Origin: SIG603 sp963611165 | GTDB lineage: Bacteria > Bacillota > Clostridia > Oscillospirales > Acutalibacteraceae | Length of the DNA: 24,924 nucleotides | Assembly (NCBI GenBank): GCA_963611165.1 | Contig: CAVDQG010000029.1 | Span: 1-24,924 of the forward strand | Reading direction: 5' to 3' | Shown: piece by piece, positions 15,158 through 22,301 of the stretch | How the letters are laid out: the number at the start of each line of letters is the position of its first letter | How positions within the stretch are numbered: the stretch's first letter is position 1 | Translations under genes and position numbers: made by a program | The notes under the pieces: model-generated | The model's database searches: none | What the model saw: only the letters and a program-made list of their open reading frames with translations | Told to the model about the DNA's origin: nothing

Positions 15158-16729
15158 ATGTCCAAATCAGCATCGGTTAGCGAAAAGGTACTTGTCCTCG
15201 ATTTCGGCGGACAGTACAATCAGCTTATCGCAAGGCGTGTGCGTGACCACAAGGTCTATGCGGAAATTCTTCCGTATACAACACCAATCGAAGAAATTAA
15301 AGCAAACAACTATAAGGGCATTATATTCACGGGCGGCCCGAATTCCGTCTTTGATATGAGCTCACCGCATTACTCCAAGGAAATTCTCGAGCTTGGAATT
15401 CCCGTGCTCGGAATTTGCTACGGATGCCAGCTCATCGCATGGATGGCAGACGGTGAGGTTAAGACCGCACCCGTTTCCGAATACGGCAAAATTGATTTCA
15501 GTGTAATTAAGAACGATTCAAAGCTTTTCAAGGACGTTCCGACGACAAGCACCGTTTGGATGAGCCACACCGACTACATCTCGAAGGCTCCCGAAGGATT
15601 CGAGGTTACAGGAAACACAAACGATTGTCCGTGCGCAGCCATGGAGAATGTCGAGAAAAACATCTATGCAGTTCAGTTCCACCCGGAGGTAACTCACTCC
15701 GAGTTCGGTAACAAAATGCTCTACAATTTCCTTTATGAGGTATGTGATTGCAAGGGCGATTGGGTTATGGAGAACTTCATAGATGATACCGTTGCAGCAC
15801 TCAGAGAGAAGATTGGCGATAAAAATGTTATTCTCGGACTTTCGGGCGGAGTTGATTCCTCGGTTGCCGCAGGACTTTTGAGCCGTGCGGTAGGAAAGCA
15901 GCTCACCTGTGTATTTGTCGATCAGGGTCTTATGAGAAAGGACGAGGGAGATTTTGTCGAGCAGACATTCACTTCGCTTTTTGATATGAATTTCGTCAGA
16001 GTCAACTGCGGAGATCACTTCATGAAGTGCCTGAAGGGCGTTACAGATCCTGAGGAGAAGAGAAAAATCATTGGAACAGAATTTTACAAGGTCTTCTGGG
16101 ACGAGGTTCGTGCAAGAGCAGAGGACGGATATTTTGCACAGGGTACAATTTACCCTGACAGAATTGAGTCCGGTAAGGGAAAGAGTGACGGAAAGGCTAA
16201 CACAGCCGTTATCAAAACTCACCACAACATGGTTAAAAGACCTGATGACATCAAGTTCATCGATACCATTGAGCCGCTCGGCGATCTTTTCAAGGACGAA
16301 GTAAGAAAGGTCGGAGAGAAGCTCGGTATTCCGAAGGAGCTTGTCTGGCGTCAGCCGTTCCCGGGCCCGGGACTCGGCGTGCGTATCATCGGTGAGGTAA
16401 CCGCAGAGAAGGTAAGAATTCTTCAGGACGCCGACTGGGTCTTGCGTGACGAGATGGCAAAGAACGGCTACGAGAAGGAATTGGCACAGTTCTTCTGCGT
16501 TCTTCCGGGAGTTAATTCTGTCGGAGTTATGGGTGACCACAGAACCTACGATAACGTTGTTGTTATCCGTGCGGTTACGACAGACGACTTTATGACTGCC
16601 GACTGGGCAAGAATTCCGTATGATATCCTCGCCAAGGTATCTAACAGAATCACAAACGAATGCGCTCACATTAACCGCGTGGTTTACGATATAACCTCCA
16701 AGCCGCCCGGAACGGTGGAGTGGGAGTAA
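15158..16729 (+). CDS. guaA: GMP synthase (glutamine-hydrolysing)
   Basis: A 523-aa two-domain enzyme converting XMP to GMP with ATP and glutamine. The class I glutaminase domain has the nucleophile C87 in GICYGCQ and the triad partners H175 and E177 in QFHPEV. The ATP-pyrophosphatase domain has the P-loop LSGGVDSS (228-235). The dimerisation domain ends in the family C-terminus SKPPGTVEWE. AAAGGAGGAG precedes the ATG. The gene is complete: integration of the element downstream leaves the 3' end and stop intact. The guaA 3' end is a known insertion hotspot for integrative elements, and here the element begins directly after the stop. Confidence 0.97.
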   Translation: MSKSASVSEKVLVLDFGGQYNQLIARRVRDHKVYAEILPYTTPIEEIKANNYKGIIFTGGPNSVFDMSSPHYSKEILELGIPVLGICYGCQLIAWMADGEVKTAPVSEYGKIDFSVIKNDSKLFKDVPTTSTVWMSHTDYISKAPEGFEVTGNTNDCPCAAMENVEKNIYAVQFHPEVTHSEFGNKMLYNFLYEVCDCKGDWVMENFIDDTVAALREKIGDKNVILGLSGGVDSSVAAGLLSRAVGKQLTCVFVDQGLMRKDEGDFVEQTFTSLFDMNFVRVNCGDHFMKCLKGVTDPEEKRKIIGTEFYKVFWDEVRARAEDGYFAQGTIYPDRIESGKGKSDGKANTAVIKTHHNMVKRPDDIKFIDTIEPLGDLFKDEVRKVGEKLGIPKELVWRQPFPGPGLGVRIIGEVTAEKVRILQDADWVLRDEMAKNGYEKELAQFFCVLPGVNSVGVMGDHRTYDNVVVIRAVTTDDFMTADWARIPYDILAKVSNRITNECAHINRVVYDITSKPPGTVEWE

Positions 16730-16730
16730 T

Positions 16731-16790
16731 CCACAGCACTTAAAAAAGCCCATAAATACAGGCTTTTCGACACTTTGAAGTCCTCTGTGG
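16731..16790. other. Nested inverted repeat at the guaA/element junction
   Basis: CCACAG (16731-16736) pairs with CTGTGG (16785-16790), enclosing AAAAGCC (16744-16750) and GGCTTTT (16761-16767). It starts one base after the guaA stop. It may be the old guaA terminator or part of the attachment site. Confidence 0.4.
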
Positions 16791-16806
16791 CAACAAAATG
16801 GCAACA
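16788..16806 (+). repeat. Direct repeat TGGCAACA, likely integrase/Xis arm sites
   Basis: TGGCAACA occurs at 16788-16795 and 16799-16806, offset by 11 bases, one helical turn. Short direct repeats near the end of an element with a two-DNA-binding-domain integrase are typical arm-type sites; this role is inferred. Confidence 0.5.
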
Positions 16807-16828
16807 TTATTTGAATTATTGTAAAAGT

Positions 16829-16870
16829 AAAGAGCTATCAGATTTTTTGAAGTCTGATAGCTCTTTTCTT
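16829..16870. terminator. Bidirectional terminator between guaA and the repressor gene
   Basis: AAAGAGCTATCAGA (16829-16842) and TCTGATAGCTCTTT (16853-16866) form a perfect 14-bp stem with T-runs on both strands. It separates guaA from the convergent repressor gene. Confidence 0.85.
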
Positions 16871-16878
16871 TTGTTCGA

Positions 16879-17409
16879 TTAGTCGTTTTTAAGTTTATCT
16901 TTGAAAGCTTCCACCATTGTGTCGCTTAATTGCTGAGACGGTGCTTTTACAAAGTCGGAAGTTTCATCATACTTCGGATAATTGTAACGCCACTTATCAT
17001 ATTCGTCACGGTTGATGTCGCCGTTATGATATTTCTCGGATTGCTCTGCCCATGCTGTGAGCATTTTTGAAAGCTCAGCGGCGTCCGTTCCCTTGCGAGG
17101 GTCTGCGTACATTGAAACGCCGTTTTCAGTCTTTACTATTGTTAATCCGTATCTGTCTTCTAATGTAAACAAGGTGTGCATTAACCCTATATAGCTGTCA
17201 ATATCAGGAACAGAAAGAGCCTGTGGAGATATACCAAAAACTTCTGCAAGTTTATTTGTTAAATCTGCTTTTGGTGTTCTTGAACCCGATTCATACTGTG
17301 CCATACGGATGTCGGCAGTCTTTTCGGGAAAACCGACTACCTGTCCTAAATATTTTTGCGTCATTCCACGCAAATTACGGAAGAAACGAATACGCTCTCC
17401 TATTGCCAT
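16879..17409 (-). CDS. Cro/CI-type helix-turn-helix repressor of the element
   Basis: A 176-aa regulator. Residues 1-60 form an XRE-type helix-turn-helix: IGERIRFFRNLRGMTQKYLG, then DIRMAQYESGSRTPKADLTNKLAEVFGISPQAL. The rest, about 65-176, is acidic with no recognised domain and may serve dimerisation or sensing. The ATG at 17409 is chosen since GGAG is eight bases upstream; a GTG three codons earlier is too close to that site. It is divergent from xis/int, and a repeated pseudo-palindrome sits inside both divergent promoters. It is therefore the likely repressor of both its own gene and the excision/integration genes. This role is inferred from layout. Confidence 0.88.
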   Translation of the reverse strand: MAIGERIRFFRNLRGMTQKYLGQVVGFPEKTADIRMAQYESGSRTPKADLTNKLAEVFGISPQALSVPDIDSYIGLMHTLFTLEDRYGLTIVKTENGVSMYADPRKGTDAAELSKMLTAWAEQSEKYHNGDINRDEYDKWRYNYPKYDETSDFVKAPSQQLSDTMVEAFKDKLKND

Positions 17410-17440
17410 AACACACACTCCTTTTATGTAATGTGGAACA

Positions 17441-17470
17441 AGTATATCATATATGCTTAGTGTATGTCAA
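17441..17470 (-). promoter_or_regulatory. Repressor-gene promoter
   Basis: On the minus strand, TTGACA (17470-17465), 18-base spacer, TATACT (17446-17441). The spacer holds one copy of the predicted operator. Confidence 0.75.
17451..17464 (+). promoter_or_regulatory. Predicted operator copy 1
   Basis: ATATGCTTAGTGTA, within the spacer of the repressor promoter. It matches the second copy at 17526 in 13 of 14 positions. Confidence 0.6.
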
Positions 17471-17512
17471 GATAACCAAAACAAATAAGTTTTATATTTT
17501 CCTCAAAACCAC

Positions 17513-17541
17513 TTGACATAACGGAATATGCTTAGTATAAT
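17513..17541 (+). promoter_or_regulatory. Promoter of the xis-int operon
   Basis: TTGACA (17513-17518), 17-base spacer, TATAAT (17536-17541), an exact consensus. Predicted start of transcription is near 17548, giving a leader of about 140 bases. Confidence 0.85.
17526..17539 (+). promoter_or_regulatory. Predicted operator copy 2
   Basis: ATATGCTTAGTATA, overlapping the -10 of the xis promoter. Its core TATGCTTAGTATA is an imperfect palindrome (TATnCTnAGnATA), as expected for a dimeric HTH repressor. Confidence 0.6.
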
Positions 17542-17547
17542 GATTAA

Positions 17548-17634
17548 GCAAATAGCGTTAAGCTGTTTGCAAAAACTAAATAACCGTCATATATCACGGT
17601 AATGGTATATCCGCTCGGGCGAATCGGAATGCGG
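17548..17634 (+). other. Structured leader of the xis-int transcript
   Basis: GCAAATAGC (17548-17556) pairs with GCTGTTTGC (17562-17570) at the predicted 5' end. ACCGT (17583-17587) with ACGGT (17596-17600), and CCGC (17611-17614) with GCGG (17631-17634), could form further stems. None has a T-tract, so simple attenuation is not indicated. Confidence 0.35.
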
Positions 17635-17688
17635 TCAGAAAGTATCCGACAATAAATAATCAAATTATAAAATAAAGGTGGTGGTTAT

Positions 17689-17883
17689 ATGAAAAATACA
17701 AGTTTTATGAAAGTTGATGAAGTCGCTCAAGAATTGGGCATTTCAAAATCTTATGCCTATAAAATTGTGCAAAAACTGAATGATGAATTAAAAAGCAAAG
17801 GTTATATTACAATTTCAGGGCGTGTAAATAAACAATATTTTATGGAACGCATCTGTTACGGTGCAGTTCAGAAAGAGAGGTAA
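17689..17883 (+). CDS. Small winged-helix protein, probable excisionase/recombination directionality factor
   Basis: A 64-aa DNA-binding protein. KVDEVAQELGISKSYAYKIV (8-27) is a helix-turn-helix of the MerR/excisionase type, followed by a basic wing (SKGYITISGRVNKQYF, about 36-51). Its position directly before the integrase, with two bases between stop and next start, and its size fit an excisionase that favours excision over integration. It could instead be only a small regulator. AAAGGTGG lies seven bases before the ATG. It is transcribed from the repressed promoter at 17513. Confidence 0.8.
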   Translation: MKNTSFMKVDEVAQELGISKSYAYKIVQKLNDELKSKGYITISGRVNKQYFMERICYGAVQKER

Positions 17884-17885
17884 AA

Positions 17886-18959
17886 ATGGCAGTATATAAA
17901 GAAGAAAAAACAAATACTTGGCGAGTGATTTATCGTTATACCGATTGGAACGGTGAGCGAAAACAATCACAAAAGCGAGGATTTAAAACAAAGCGAGAAG
18001 CGCAGGCTTGGGAGCGTGAACAACTCAACAAACTTGGCGGCGATTTGGATATGAATTTCAAAAGCTTTGTTGAACACTATATTGAAGATATGCATACAAG
18101 AATTAAAGAAAATACTTGGGAAACAAAGGAACATATCATCAGGACTAAACTCATTCCGTATTTCGGGAAGCTGAAAATGTGTAATATTACCGCACAGCAG
18201 ATTATTTCTTGGCAAAATGAGCTTATCAATTATAAAGACGAAAACGGTAAGCCGTATTCACCTGTATATTTGAAGTCAATTCATAATCAGCTGTCGGCAA
18301 TTTTCAATCATGCCGTAAGGTACTACAACTTAAAAGATAATCCTTGCAGAAAAGCCGGCAGTATGGGCAAAAAGAAAAACAGAGAGATGTTGTTTTGGAC
18401 AAAAGACGAATATCTCAAATTTGCAGATGTTATGATGGATAAGCCCTTATCTTACTATGCTTTTGAAATGTTGTACTGGACAGGCATACGAGAGGGAGAA
18501 CTGCTGGCACTCACGGCGGAAGATTTCGATTTTGATAAACAAACGGTTACAATCAATAAGTCTTTTCAGCACTTGAACGGCAAAGATGTAATAACTCCGC
18601 CTAAAACAGAAAAAAGTAACCGAACAATAAAAATGCCAAAATTTCTTTGCGAAGAAATGCAGGAATATTTGAAGATGTTTTACTCGCCGAGTAAAAATGA
18701 CAGAATATTTCTTATTTCAAAAAGCTATCTTCATCACGAAATGGACAGAGGCTCGAAAGCCGCAGGTGTAAAGCGCATTCGTATTCACGATTTAAGACAC
18801 AGTCATGTAAGTTTGCTGATAGATATGGGCTTTTCTGCTATAGCCATTGCAGACCGTGTGGGGCACGAGAGTATTGATATTACTTATAACTATGCACATC
18901 TATTCCCATCAAAACAGACAGAAATGGCAGAAAAATTAGATATGGAGAGAGGTAAATAA
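17886..18959 (+). CDS. int: Tyrosine recombinase (integrase) of the element
   Basis: A 357-aa tyrosine recombinase that would integrate and excise the element at guaA. It has three domains: an arm-binding (AP2-like) N-terminus (about 1-50, TWRVIYRYTDWNGERKQSQK), a SAM-like core-binding domain (about 58-155) and a catalytic domain. Catalytic residues are R202 (TGIREGE), K240 or K243 (PPKTEKSNR), H301 and R304 (HDLRH), H327 (VGHES) and the nucleophile Y336 (YNYAH). All are present, so it should be active. The start has AGAGAGG inside the 3' end of the upstream gene. It is related in layout to Tn916-type integrases, but placement at guaA is the evidence for its target. Confidence 0.96.
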   Translation: MAVYKEEKTNTWRVIYRYTDWNGERKQSQKRGFKTKREAQAWEREQLNKLGGDLDMNFKSFVEHYIEDMHTRIKENTWETKEHIIRTKLIPYFGKLKMCNITAQQIISWQNELINYKDENGKPYSPVYLKSIHNQLSAIFNHAVRYYNLKDNPCRKAGSMGKKKNREMLFWTKDEYLKFADVMMDKPLSYYAFEMLYWTGIREGELLALTAEDFDFDKQTVTINKSFQHLNGKDVITPPKTEKSNRTIKMPKFLCEEMQEYLKMFYSPSKNDRIFLISKSYLHHEMDRGSKAAGVKRIRIHDLRHSHVSLLIDMGFSAIAIADRVGHESIDITYNYAHLFPSKQTEMAEKLDMERGK

Positions 18960-18960
18960 T

Positions 18961-19287
18961 ATGTCACTAAAAAATAAAGACGACCACAACCGTTGGAGGA
19001 ACAAGACCGTAGCGTTCAGAGTTTCGCCTGAGGAATGGGAACAGATTGAACGATATGTTCAGTTATCAGGTTTAACCAAGCAGGACTATATCACAAGGCG
19101 ACTGACTGAAAAAAATATTATAGTTCAAGGCAATCCGAGAGTATATAAGGCTTTGCGTAATAATCTCGCAGATGTACTTATTGAATTGCAAAGAATTGAG
19201 AACGGCAGTGCAGTCAATGACGAATTACTTGACTTAATTGAAATGATTGCCGATATTCTCGGTGGATTAAAGGAGGTATCGGAATGA
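18961..19287 (+). CDS. MobC-like relaxosome accessory protein
   Basis: A 108-aa protein with a ribbon-helix-helix-like N-terminus: KTVAFRVSPEEWEQIERYVQ then LTKQDYITRRL (about 14-48). This is the usual pattern of MobC-type plasmid mobilization proteins, which bind oriT and help the relaxase nick. It starts one base after the integrase stop and its stop overlaps the next small ORF (ATGA), so it belongs to the same operon. The C-terminal half (about 55-108) is helical and acidic. Assignment rests on the RHH motif and the MobV relaxase downstream. Confidence 0.8.
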   Translation: MSLKNKDDHNRWRNKTVAFRVSPEEWEQIERYVQLSGLTKQDYITRRLTEKNIIVQGNPRVYKALRNNLADVLIELQRIENGSAVNDELLDLIEMIADILGGLKEVSE

Positions 19288-19430
19288 CCGAAAAAGAAAA
19301 GACCGCTCCGATTGTATCTGTTGGCGCAGATACGGAGCAGTCAATCTTGAAACATATTGATAACAGTATAACCGAATTTAAAAACAAAATCAAGACTTAT
19401 GGTCGAAACGGGGGTGATTGTGGTGGCTGA
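19284..19430 (+). CDS. Small ORF, 48 aa, between mobC and repA
   Basis: ATG at 19284 overlaps the mobC stop by four bases and has AGGAGG (19271-19276) seven bases upstream, one of the best ribosome sites in the element. The product starts MTEKEKTAPIVSVGADTEQS and ends YGRNGGDCGG; I do not recognise it. Its stop overlaps the start of the RepA-like gene by a few bases. It may be a real small protein or act to couple translation into repA. Confidence 0.55.
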   Translation: MTEKEKTAPIVSVGADTEQSILKHIDNSITEFKNKIKTYGRNGGDCGG

Positions 19431-20376
19431 ACTTAAAATCATAAGTATGGACGAAGTTGAACCCACCGAGGTTAAATGGCTTTGGTATCCGTATATTCCG
19501 TTTGGAAAAATAACCATTGTTCACGGCGACCCGGGCGACGGAAAAACTATGATGATTTTGCAGTTGGCTTCGCTTTTATCACGAGGAGAAAAACTTCCGT
19601 GCGATGATACGGAGCGTGAGCCGATAAAAATAATTTATCAAACAGCCGAGGACGGATTGAGCGACACAATCAAGCCTCGCTTGCTTGCAGGTAATGCGGA
19701 TTGCTCCCAAATAAAAGTAATTGACGAGTCTGAAGCTGCTCTTTCGCTTCTTGATGAAAGAGTGGAGCAAGCGATAATTGAAACAGGCGCAAAGGTAATA
19801 ATTCTTGACCCTGTTCAGGCATATATCGGTGCCAAGGTTGATATGAATAAAGCCAACGAAGTCCGTAGCGTTTTGGCACGGCTTGGACGACTTGCGGAGC
19901 AATACGGTTGTGCCGTAATTCTTGTAGGACACTTGAATAAAGCGAAAGGCAACAAGGCAAATTATCGTGGGCTTGGCTCGATAGATTTTCAGGCTGCCGC
20001 AAGGAGCGTGCTTGTTGTCGGAAGATTAAAGGACAAGCAAAATATCCGAGTAATGGCACACGAAAAATCTTCGCTTGCTCCCGAGGGCGAACCGATTGCC
20101 TTTGAGCTTGACAAAGAAAACGGCTTTGCTTGGAAAGGTCATTATGATATTTCTATTGAAGATTTGCTCAACGGATTCTCAAAAGAAACAAAAACGCAAC
20201 AGGCGGAAAATTTAATAAAAGATTGTTTGTCGGACGGTAAGCAGGCTAATAAAGTTATCTCGAAAAAAGCCGAGAATATCGGCATATCGAAACGAGTGCT
20301 TGATGAAGCAAAAAAATCTCTCGGCGTAATATCTACCAAGGCAAACAATCAATGGTATTGGCAACTGCCCGGCTAA
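19423..20376 (+). CDS. RepA-type RecA-fold ATPase/helicase
   Basis: A protein of about 317 aa of the RepA/AAA_25 family, hexameric helicases of plasmid and IME replication. Walker A is HGDPGDGKT (34-42), a second conserved segment is YQTAEDG (72-78), Walker B is VIILDP (125-130), and the sensor-like VGHLNKAKGN is at 169-178. The C-terminal 70 residues look like a winged helix (NKVISKKAENIGISKRVLDE). The start is uncertain: GTG at 19423 or 19420, with GGGGGTGA upstream, is preferred over ATG at 19399, which lacks a site. It suggests the excised element can replicate, at least during transfer. Confidence 0.85.
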   Translation: MAELKIISMDEVEPTEVKWLWYPYIPFGKITIVHGDPGDGKTMMILQLASLLSRGEKLPCDDTEREPIKIIYQTAEDGLSDTIKPRLLAGNADCSQIKVIDESEAALSLLDERVEQAIIETGAKVIILDPVQAYIGAKVDMNKANEVRSVLARLGRLAEQYGCAVILVGHLNKAKGNKANYRGLGSIDFQAAARSVLVVGRLKDKQNIRVMAHEKSSLAPEGEPIAFELDKENGFAWKGHYDISIEDLLNGFSKETKTQQAENLIKDCLSDGKQANKVISKKAENIGISKRVLDEAKKSLGVISTKANNQWYWQLPG

Positions 20377-20382
20377 GCGACC

Positions 20383-20440
20383 AAGATTGCAACATTGCAA
20401 AGGTACGGGAGAACTGCAATGTTGCAATCTTTCTTTTCAG
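20383..20440 (+). terminator. 17-bp hairpin after repA, terminator-like
   Basis: A perfect 17-bp inverted repeat, arms 20383-20399 and 20415-20431 (AAGATTGCAACATTGCA and its complement), with a 15-base loop and TCTTTCTTTTC after it. Fits a terminator for the int-repA operon; the unusual length may also mean a protein site or part of oriT. Confidence 0.7.
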
Positions 20441-20475
20441 CGGGTAGTAACAATAGCGAAAAGTTTAGACGGGGT

Positions 20476-20585
20476 GTAGGGTGTCCTTTACAAAGGACAG
20501 CCCTACCGCAAAACCTGCTCGCAGGTTGCATTTTTGATAGCTCCGCTGTCAAAAGTGCTTTTGCGTTACTCTTGACAAGAGTAAC
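20476..20585 (+). other. Four consecutive hairpins upstream of mobV, candidate oriT region
   Basis: Stem 1: GTAGGG-TGTCCTTT (20476-20489) with AAAGGACA-G-CCCTAC (20492-20506). Stem 2: AACCTGC (20512-20518) with GCAGGTT (20521-20527). Stem 3: TTTTGATAGC (20532-20541) with GCTGTCAAAA (20545-20554). Stem 4: GTTACTCTT (20565-20573) with AAGAGTAAC (20577-20585). MobV relaxases usually nick just upstream of their own gene, so this region is the best oriT candidate. No nic sequence was recognised. Confidence 0.5.
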
Positions 20586-20627
20586 AGAACCGAGGACGGT
20601 CTAATTTTAGAGATTGGAGGTATATAA

Positions 20628-21788
20628 ATGCAAAGAACGATAAGCGCAATGGTGGGTAAAGGCTCGATAAATCACAACAGCAGAAAGTTTAAGGCTGAAA
20701 ATGTTGACGGCAGCAGAACGCACCTGAACATTGATTATTGTAACGAGCCGATAAAGAAAACCTATCACGAATTGTTTGACAACGCACTAAAAAGGTACAA
20801 TGAAAAGCAGACAAGAGCCGACCGCCGAATAGAAAATTACTATGAGAAAATCAGAAATTCAAAACAGGAAAAGCCCTTTCACGAACTGATTTTGCAGATT
20901 GGCGATAAAGAAAATATGAGCGCCGAAAGCGAAAACGGACAGCTTGCAAGAGAAGTTTTGGATGAATATTATCGTGGCTTTCAAGAGAGAAATCCTAATC
21001 TAATAGTGTTCTCCGCTCATCTTCATATGGACGAGGCAACGCCGCATTTGCATATTGATTTTGTTCCGTTCACCACCGGCAGCAAGCGTGGACTTGATAC
21101 GAGAGTAAGCCTGAAACAAGCGTTAGCCGCACAAGGTTTCAAAGGCGGAACCCGAGGAGATACCGAGTGGAATCAATGGGTGAGTGCAGAAAAATCCGCT
21201 TTAGCTTTCGTAATGGAACGGCACGGAATCGAGTGGGAACACAAAGGCACGCACGAAAAACATCTGTCTGTTCTTGATTATAAAAAGCAAGAGCGTGAAA
21301 AGGAGCTGGATATTTTGGAAGATAAACTTGCCGAGAAAAAAGACGAGTTTCGTGTTATGGCTGACCGCATTGAAAACTTTGACAATGGCGAAAGAGCATT
21401 GCAAAATCTTGATGAAAGCATAATGAATGAGCCTGAATATCAGCTGCCTGAACCGCCAGCAATGATGTCGGCAAGAACATATAAGGCAAAGTTTGCAGAA
21501 CCGCTTGTGGCTCGATTCAAGTCGCTAATCAGCACCTTATTCGCACGATATTTCAAGGCTTTGGACAGTTATCACAGGTTGAATATTACTAACGGCAATC
21601 TCTATCGTGAGAATGAAAGGCTCGGTAAAATCAACGATAAACTCAAAAATGAAAATGAAGTTTTACGAGCCGAAAATAAAGATTACAAACTTTTGCACAA
21701 AGTTTTCGGAAATAAACAAATTGACAATCTGCTTGAACAGGCAAGAAATATCAAAGGTCATAAGCGTGAAAATCCACGCTCAAGATAA
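20628..21788 (+). CDS. mobV: MobV-family relaxase (Pre/Mob)
   Basis: A 386-aa relaxase expected to nick oriT and pilot the single strand into a recipient through another element's conjugation machinery. The N-terminal HNSR motif is at 16-19. The metal-binding HUH region is SAHLHMDEATPHLHIDFVP (129-147) with H131, H133, D135, E136, H140 and H142. The C-terminal part (about 215-386) is charged and coiled-coil-like (LYRENERLGKINDKLKNENE), as usual for MobV. GGAGG lies nine bases before the ATG. It is preceded by the hairpin-rich region 20476-20585 and followed by tnpV after 24 bases. Confidence 0.95.
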   Translation: MQRTISAMVGKGSINHNSRKFKAENVDGSRTHLNIDYCNEPIKKTYHELFDNALKRYNEKQTRADRRIENYYEKIRNSKQEKPFHELILQIGDKENMSAESENGQLAREVLDEYYRGFQERNPNLIVFSAHLHMDEATPHLHIDFVPFTTGSKRGLDTRVSLKQALAAQGFKGGTRGDTEWNQWVSAEKSALAFVMERHGIEWEHKGTHEKHLSVLDYKKQEREKELDILEDKLAEKKDEFRVMADRIENFDNGERALQNLDESIMNEPEYQLPEPPAMMSARTYKAKFAEPLVARFKSLISTLFARYFKALDSYHRLNITNGNLYRENERLGKINDKLKNENEVLRAENKDYKLLHKVFGNKQIDNLLEQARNIKGHKRENPRSR

Positions 21789-21812
21789 ATAAATTTTTGG
21801 AGGTAAAACAAA

Positions 21813-22193
21813 ATGGCAAAGACAATTTTTGAAAAAGCATGCGGTACTTATACGCAGGCGGGCGACTATATGTTGCCCAATTTATTACCGGCGGAAGAAG
21901 AAAAAGAAGCGAATATCGGAGTATGGGCAATGAGGCATAAACGATATTTGAAGCAAAATCATAAGGTGCGTTACTATAATTTGCTGACAAGCGGTAAACT
22001 CAATTCATATCTTGCAGATATTGAACAACAAGCAAGTAATATGTTTTCTCGGCTGGTAAAAGACTTAGCCGAAAAAGAAAATGTAACCGAAGAACTCAAA
22101 TCAACCGATATGATGTTGTGGGTTCAAAGGATGAACAATCTTCGGAATAGGGCGACGGAAATTGTAAATGCGGAATTGATATATACGGTATAA
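21813..22193 (+). CDS. tnpV: TnpV family transposon-encoded protein
   Basis: A 126-aa protein matching the TnpV family first seen in Tn4451-type elements of clostridia: GTYTQAGDYMLPNLLP (11-26), GVWAMRHKRYLKQ (36-48), LLTSGKLNSYLADIEQQA (57-74), and the end RMNNLRNRATEIVNAELIYT (105-125). Its biochemical role is not established. It often accompanies mob genes in clostridial mobilizable elements, as here. The upstream AGGAGG-like site (TTGGAGG) supports the ATG. A hairpin follows. Confidence 0.88.
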   Translation: MAKTIFEKACGTYTQAGDYMLPNLLPAEEEKEANIGVWAMRHKRYLKQNHKVRYYNLLTSGKLNSYLADIEQQASNMFSRLVKDLAEKENVTEELKSTDMMLWVQRMNNLRNRATEIVNAELIYTV

Positions 22194-22198
22194 ACATA

Positions 22199-22235
22199 AC
22201 GGCGGCAGGGAGAGATCTCTGCCGCCATTAAATTT
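22199..22235 (+). terminator. Hairpin after tnpV
   Basis: GGCGGCAG (22201-22208) pairs with CTGCCGCC (22219-22226) with extra pairing possible in the loop, followed by ATTAAATTT. It marks the end of the transfer module; the T-tract is weak. Confidence 0.7.
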
Positions 22236-22244
22236 GTGTCGAAC

Positions 22245-22273
22245 TTGACGTTGACGTGATTGTATGATATACT
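22245..22273 (+). promoter_or_regulatory. Promoter of the restriction-modification operon
   Basis: TTGACG (22245-22250), 17-base spacer, TATACT (22268-22273). TTGACG is repeated immediately (22251-22256). This gives the cargo operon its own transcription start near 22280. Confidence 0.7.
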
Positions 22274-22301
22274 TTTCCTACAGAGATTTAGGAGGTACGA
22301 C

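Larger units (their letters stand above)
16719..16806. other. Probable left attachment region (attL) of the element
   Basis: Chromosomal guaA ends at 16729 and element genes start at 16879. The junction must lie in or just after the guaA 3' end. The exact core cannot be set because the right end (attR) with its duplicate core is outside the window. Confidence 0.45.

Noticed and set aside
15518..16807. Long minus-strand ORF (429 codons) opposite guaA
   Set aside because: It is antisense to a complete guaA, has a Cys/Leu/Val-rich composition typical of a mirrored codon-biased gene, and has no recognisable domain.
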